Under the pieces are notes generated by a model. That model was not told the DNA's origin. It saw only the letters and a list, made by a program, of their open reading frames with translations, and did not search any database. A stretch of 64,000 nt of DNA, taken from assembly GCA_963782445.1 (NCBI GenBank), contig CAWAJM010000001.1, forward strand, positions 4,216,001 through 4,280,000, read 5' to 3'. Origin of the DNA: ZC4RG20 sp963782445. GTDB taxonomy: Bacteria > Pseudomonadota > Gammaproteobacteria > Steroidobacterales > Rariloculaceae. The stretch's first letter is position 1; each line of letters begins with the position of its first letter. Both the position numbers and the translations under genes were made by a program. Of the stretch, positions 59,823 through 64,000 are shown piece by piece.

Positions 59823-60793
59823 GGCACTCCGACTCTCGCAAGCAGCGTATCCACCACCTCATCGGCCGTCCGCCCCGCCGCCTCGGCCTCGTAGCTCAGC
59901 AGGATTCTGTGGCGCAGAATGTCGTGCGCCACGGACTGGATGTCCTCGGGCGTCACATAGTCGCGGCCCGCGAGCCAGGCATGCGCGCGCGAGCATCGGT
60001 CGAGCGCGATCGTCGCGCGCGGGCTCGCGCCGTACTGCAGCACGTCTGCGAGATCGTCGCCGTAGCGGGACGGGTGCCGCGTCGCGAGCACGACCTGCAC
60101 GAGATACTCCTCGAGCGGCTCGGCAAGATGCAGGTCGAGCACTTCGTCGCGCGCCTCGAAGACTTCGCGTTGGCTCAGCTGCTCCTCGGGCGCGAAGATC
60201 TTGCGGTCCTCGCGCGCGCGCCGGCTCTCGGTGCGATTCAGCGCGAGGATCGCGCGCTCGCCCGCCGCGTCCGGATAGTTAACGAGCACATGCAATAAGA
60301 AACGGTCGAGCTGAGCCTCGGGCAGCGCATAGGTACCTTCCTGCTCGATCGGGTTCTGCGTGGCCATGACCATGAAAAGCGCGGGCAGGCGGTAGGTGAC
60401 CGAGCCGACCGTGATCTGGCGCTCGCCCATGGCCTCGAGCAGCGCGGACTGCACCTTGGCCGGCGCGCGGTTGACCTCGTCGGCCAGCACGAGATTGTGA
60501 AACAGCGGCCCTTCGCGGAACGCGAACGAGCCGTCCTGCGGCCGGTAGATTTCCGTGCCCGTCAAGTCGGCCGGCAGCAGATCGGGCGTGAACTGGAGGC
60601 GATGGAAGTCGCCTTCGATGCTGTGGCTCAACACCTTGATCGCACGTGTCTTGGCCAGCCCGGGCGCACCCTCGACGAGCAGATGGCCGTCGCAGAGCAG
60701 CGCAATGAGCATGCGGTTCAGCAGCTGTTCCTGCCCGACGACCAGACTCTTGAGATGCGCCTCGAGGCGGAGGAACTTCTGTTGCAGCGACAT
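59819..60793 (-). CDS. MoxR-family AAA+ ATPase
   Basis: A chaperone-like AAA+ ATPase of 324 residues that heads the operon. Walker A is LVEGAPGLAKTRAIKVLS, Walker B VLADEVNRAPAKVQSALLEAMGE, with sensor 1 in VMATQNPIEQEGTYALPEAQLDRFL and a C-terminal lid. MoxR proteins are thought to act on VWA partners, here the BatA and BatB domains downstream. ATG 60793 is preferred over a TTG at 60811; neither has a clear ribosome site. Divergent from the penicillin-acylase-family gene. Confidence 0.92.
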   Translation of the reverse strand: MSLQQKFLRLEAHLKSLVVGQEQLLNRMLIALLCDGHLLVEGAPGLAKTRAIKVLSHSIEGDFHRLQFTPDLLPADLTGTEIYRPQDGSFAFREGPLFHNLVLADEVNRAPAKVQSALLEAMGERQITVGSVTYRLPALFMVMATQNPIEQEGTYALPEAQLDRFLLHVLVNYPDAAGERAILALNRTESRRAREDRKIFAPEEQLSQREVFEARDEVLDLHLAEPLEEYLVQVVLATRHPSRYGDDLADVLQYGASPRATIALDRCSRAHAWLAGRDYVTPEDIQSVAHDILRHRILLSYEAEAAGRTADEVVDTLLARVGVP

Positions 60794-60896
60794 GTGCTCG
60801 TGCCAGGCCAAAGCGGCTCATTCTAGCGAGGGGGCAAAGGCTAGGCCAGCGCGGTGGGGCGCGCTAAGCTGCCGGCCTTCGCGTCCCACTTTTGCC

Positions 60897-63248
60897 ATGA
60901 ATCGCAGGAAGCGGTCTCTCATCATCGCGCTGGCGTGCGCCGCCGGATTGACGCTCGCCGCCGGCGTCGGCGTCTATGCGCTCGTCGCGGCCTCCCTGCC
61001 CCGGCAAGCCGGGCGCGCCGCCGTGCCCGGGCTGGCCGCACCCGCGCAGGTCGAGATCGACGGGCTCGGGATCCCGCGCGTCCATGCCCGTTCGCTCGAC
61101 GACGCGTTCCAGGCGCAGGGCTTCATGCACGCCCAAACGCGTTTCTTCGAGATGGACCTCGCGCGGCGCAGCGCGGCCGGCGAGCTGGCGGCCCTGGTCG
61201 GGCGCGGGGCACTGCCGCTCGACGAGCAATCCCGGCCCTACGGCTTTCGCGCCCGGGCCCGCGCGGTGCTCGCGGCGCTGCCGGCCCGCGAGCGCGGCTG
61301 GCTCGAGGCCTACGCGGCCGGCGTCAACGCCGGGCTCGCCGATCTCGGCAGCCGCCCGCCCGCCTATTGGGTCCTCCGTGAGCGGCCGCAGCCCTGGAAG
61401 CCCGAGGACAGCCTGCTCGTTGCGTACGCGTTCTACACGATGCTCTCGGACAACGAGCGCTACGAGCAGCCGCAAGGCGTCATGAAGGCGACGCTGCCCG
61501 CGAGCGTCTACCGATTTCTGACGCCGACGACCTCCCGGTTCGACCGCCCGCTCACGGCGCTCGCAGCGGACGCGACAGGCGGCTATCGGCCGCTGCCGAT
61601 CCCGCCCGACGCGGACCTGCGCGCGGCGCTTGCGCCGACGGCGCCCGGGCCCGCCGTCGAGCCGCCGCTGACGGGGCCGGCCTCGAACGAGTGGGCCGTG
61701 GCCGCGAGCCGGTCCGCGACGGGACAGGCCATGGTCGCGAACGACCCGCACCTGACGCTGCGCCTGCCAAACAGCTTCTATCGGAGCGAGCTCTACTGGG
61801 ACGGCCACGCGGCGCGCGGGCTCGGCATTCCCGGTCTGCCCGGCATCATCGTCGGCGCGACCGACCGCCTGGCCTGGGGCGTGACGGTCAGCTACGTGGA
61901 TCAGGCCGACTGGGTCGTCGTCGAGCCGGCGCAGGACGGCCGGTATCGCATCCCGGGCGGCAGCGAGGCATTCGGCGTCGATCATGAGCGCATCGCCGTG
62001 CACGGCGGCGCGCCCGTGTCCCTCGACGTGAAGACGACGCGCTGGGGCCCCGTGCTCGGGCGCGACTGGCGCGGCCGGCCCCTGGCCCTGCACGCGACCT
62101 GGCTGGAGCCCGACGGCCTGAACCTCGCCATGCTGAATCTGCTCGATGCACCCTCCGCCGCCGCGGCCGTCGAAGTGGTCGACGGCTGGCACGGTCCGTC
62201 GCTGAATTGGGTCTTCGCGGACACGGGCGGGCACATCGCCTGGACCGTCAACGGCCCGATCCCGAAGCGCCGCGATCTCGACGGCAGTCTTCCCGAGTCG
62301 TGGGCCGGCGGGGGCCGCGGCTGGACGGGTCGGCTCGATCCGCCGCGGCTCGAGGACCCCGCCGACGGCATTCTGTTCACGGCCAACAACCGGACGCTGC
62401 CCGAGCCCGACGCCGACGCGCTCACGCACATGTGGATGCGCCCGCTGCGCGCCAAGCGCATCGCCGACATGCTCGCCGCCCACCCGGGCCTCGACACGCA
62501 CGCGTCCCTGGCCATGCAGCTCGACACGCGCGCGGAGGGCTACGACTTCGTGCGCGACCTCGCGCTCGAGGTCCTCTCGCCAGCCGAGTCCGACCCGGCC
62601 CTGAAGCGCGTGCGCGCCCATATCGCAGCCTGGAACGGGCGCGCCGACGCCGACGAGCCCGGCTTCAGGCTACTGCAGGTTTTCTACCGCGCGCTGTTGC
62701 AGCGCGTGCTCTCGCCGCTGCTCGCGAGGCCGCTTGCCGCCGATCCGAAGTTCGTGTATCGCTGGCCCCTCGCGGACGAACCTCTACGCCGGCTGCTCGA
62801 GACGCGCCCCGCGGCCCTGCTGGCCGGCGAATTCCCGAGCTGGCGGGCGTACCTGCGCGACGTGCTCGTCGAGGCCGTCCGGCGCCTCGAGCACGACCCG
62901 CACGGCCCCGACGCCGCCTGGGGCGACGTCAATCGGCTCGATGTGCGCCATCCGCTCGCCCGCCTCCCGCTGCTCGGCCGCTGGCTGCGCCTGCCGAGCG
63001 TGCCACTGTCGGGCTCCATGGTCTCGGTGCGCGTCCTCGCCCCCGACTTCGGCGCCGTGTTCCGCATGGACGTCGCACCCGGCGATCCCGGTGCCGGCGT
63101 GCTCGAAATGGCGGGGGGTCAGAGCGGGCACCCCCTGTCGCAGCACTTCGAGGACCAGGAACGCGCCTGGGTACGGGGCACGCCCGCTGCGTTCCTGGCC
63201 GGCCCCACGGCGGCCTCGTTCGAGCTCGTGCCGGCCGGCGCCCGCTGA
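60897..63248 (+). CDS. Penicillin-acylase-family (Ntn hydrolase) precursor
   Basis: An exported amidohydrolase precursor of 783 residues. An N-terminal signal or anchor (SLIIALACAAGLTLAAGVGVYALVA) is followed by an alpha chain, a spacer and a beta chain that would begin at the autocatalytic nucleophile Ser263 in TGPASNEWAV. Family motifs NDPHLTLRLPNSFYRSELYW, PGLPGIIVGATDRLAWGVT, HGPSLNWVFAD and LFTANNRT follow. Relatives include beta-lactam and acyl-homoserine-lactone acylases; the substrate here cannot be told. The ATG has no strong Shine-Dalgarno. Confidence 0.9.
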   Translation: MNRRKRSLIIALACAAGLTLAAGVGVYALVAASLPRQAGRAAVPGLAAPAQVEIDGLGIPRVHARSLDDAFQAQGFMHAQTRFFEMDLARRSAAGELAALVGRGALPLDEQSRPYGFRARARAVLAALPARERGWLEAYAAGVNAGLADLGSRPPAYWVLRERPQPWKPEDSLLVAYAFYTMLSDNERYEQPQGVMKATLPASVYRFLTPTTSRFDRPLTALAADATGGYRPLPIPPDADLRAALAPTAPGPAVEPPLTGPASNEWAVAASRSATGQAMVANDPHLTLRLPNSFYRSELYWDGHAARGLGIPGLPGIIVGATDRLAWGVTVSYVDQADWVVVEPAQDGRYRIPGGSEAFGVDHERIAVHGGAPVSLDVKTTRWGPVLGRDWRGRPLALHATWLEPDGLNLAMLNLLDAPSAAAAVEVVDGWHGPSLNWVFADTGGHIAWTVNGPIPKRRDLDGSLPESWAGGGRGWTGRLDPPRLEDPADGILFTANNRTLPEPDADALTHMWMRPLRAKRIADMLAAHPGLDTHASLAMQLDTRAEGYDFVRDLALEVLSPAESDPALKRVRAHIAAWNGRADADEPGFRLLQVFYRALLQRVLSPLLARPLAADPKFVYRWPLADEPLRRLLETRPAALLAGEFPSWRAYLRDVLVEAVRRLEHDPHGPDAAWGDVNRLDVRHPLARLPLLGRWLRLPSVPLSGSMVSVRVLAPDFGAVFRMDVAPGDPGAGVLEMAGGQSGHPLSQHFEDQERAWVRGTPAAFLAGPTAASFELVPAGAR

Positions 63249-64000
63249 TCACCGCGGCAGCACGCGCTCGATGACGGGCGGGTCCCGATCGTTGAAATGC
63301 GGGTGCACGACGTAGAGCGCGCCCTCCGCCACCGCCGCCGTCGTCGCCTGGTCCCCAAAGCTCTGCATACCCGCCGCCGTCGCGTTGTACCAGTTGTCCC
63401 CGCTCGTGAGCAGCACGACACGCTGCTTGCTGTTGCTCACGACCGCGAGCCGGCCGTCGGGCAGGAACACCATGCCGTCGGCCCCCTCGATGGGCGCGGG
63501 CAGCCCGATCTCGTTCATCTTCGCCGGGTCGCCCGGCTTCAGCCGAAACAGATGCGAACCGCCGATGACGATGAGATTGCCGTCCGGCGCGGCAACGATG
63601 CCGTTCAACGGCTGCTCGTCCTTGGCCTCGAAGCGAAACAGCACGCGCGGCTTCAAGTCAGGCCCGACGGCATAAACGACGTTGCGCCGGGAGTCCGTCA
63701 CGTAGGCCGTGCCGTCGGCGCCCGCGGCGACGTCGTTCGCGAAGTACTGCGCGTCGGCCGGCGGCCGACGTTCGGCCTTCGCGAGATCGACGAGCGCAAT
63801 GCGCTTTCCCGACTCGAGCGCATAGATCCCGAGCTTGGCCTGCCCCTTGGACTTGCCGTTCAAGACCGCGCGATCCGAGTCGCAGACCAGCAGCCGATTG
63901 TGCGCCGCATCGACCTCGATGCCGACCGAGGAGACGAGATCCGTATCGGTCACGAACGGCGTGACGGTGCCGTCGGCGCCGATCTGGAACACTGTGCCCT
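63249..64000 (-). CDS. SMP-30/NHL-like beta-propeller protein, 5' end outside window
   Basis: The frame is open to the window edge, so the N-terminus is missing; about 250 residues are seen. Repeating blade motifs include LVCDSD, DGTAYVTDSRRNVVYAV, GIVAAPDGNLIVIGG and GMVFLPDGRLAVVSNSK, as in SMP-30/gluconolactonase or NHL-type propellers. No catalytic role can be assigned from this part. Its stop abuts the stop of the acylase gene within TGATCA. Confidence 0.75.
   Translation of the reverse strand, partial: GTVFQIGADGTVTPFVTDTDLVSSVGIEVDAAHNRLLVCDSDRAVLNGKSKGQAKLGIYALESGKRIALVDLAKAERRPPADAQYFANDVAAGADGTAYVTDSRRNVVYAVGPDLKPRVLFRFEAKDEQPLNGIVAAPDGNLIVIGGSHLFRLKPGDPAKMNEIGLPAPIEGADGMVFLPDGRLAVVSNSKQRVVLLTSGDNWYNATAAGMQSFGDQATTAAVAEGALYVVHPHFNDRDPPVIERVLPR

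Overview
The window is GC-rich chromosomal DNA from a gammaproteobacterium. The evidence is family content and gene order: rhlB divergent from trxA-rho, fis-purH-purD, aroQ-accB-accC-prmA, groES-groEL, glnE, and LPS genes of gammaproteobacterial type (hldD, waaF, kdkA). A perfect CIRCE operator in front of groES points to a lineage that uses HrcA (as Xanthomonadales do) and not only sigma-32. I cannot name the genus. Coding density is very high and most genes are linked by overlapping starts and stops. GTG and TTG starts are common. No rRNA, tRNA, CRISPR array, insertion sequence or intact prophage was seen.

Layout. 1-8.1 kb is cell-envelope work: PpnN (cut by the window edge), a YafK/DpaA-like L,D-transpeptidase, a HAD phosphatase, a tandem pair of LpxL/HtrB-family acyltransferases, MscL, and the overlapping hldD-waaF-kdkA group for LPS inner core. 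8.2-13.3 kb holds glnE and the CIRCE-controlled groESL operon. 13.4-16.9 kb holds cutA-dsbD (with a doubled N-terminal domain) and a TlpA-like thioredoxin. 16.9-25.2 kb runs aroQ-accB-accC-prmA, a DUF3426 zinc-ribbon membrane protein, and fis-purH-purD; prmA carries a one-base frameshift. 25.2-28.6 kb is rho, trxA and rhlB. 28.9-34.3 kb contains yrfG, cysQ, a YdcH-like small protein, plsB and glk.

34.6-42.2 kb has a lipoprotein coupled to an ATP/ADP-translocase-like carrier, a second-type EF-G and a fused 5-oxoprolinase. 42.2-46.6 kb is the least ordinary part. On the minus strand, an ErfK-like L,D-transpeptidase and a rhomboid protease precede a stand-alone contractile-tail-sheath-like protein, whose stop overlaps the start of an orphan DNA methyltransferase. 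46.7-53.7 kb carries sohB, lipA, greB, a small unknown protein, an OmpA-family protein, an alpha/beta hydrolase, gloA and a diguanylate cyclase. 53.8-60.8 kb is a complete MoxR-Bat (aerotolerance-type) operon. The window ends with a penicillin-acylase-family enzyme and a partial beta-propeller protein.

The points most worth following up are the lone sheath/methyltransferase pair, the prmA frameshift, a family of mosaic palindromic intergenic repeats (about 16.2, 28.7 and 34.3 kb), the CIRCE/groES promoter, the DsbD domain duplication, and a terminator for a small antisense gene that lies inside the coding tail of greB.
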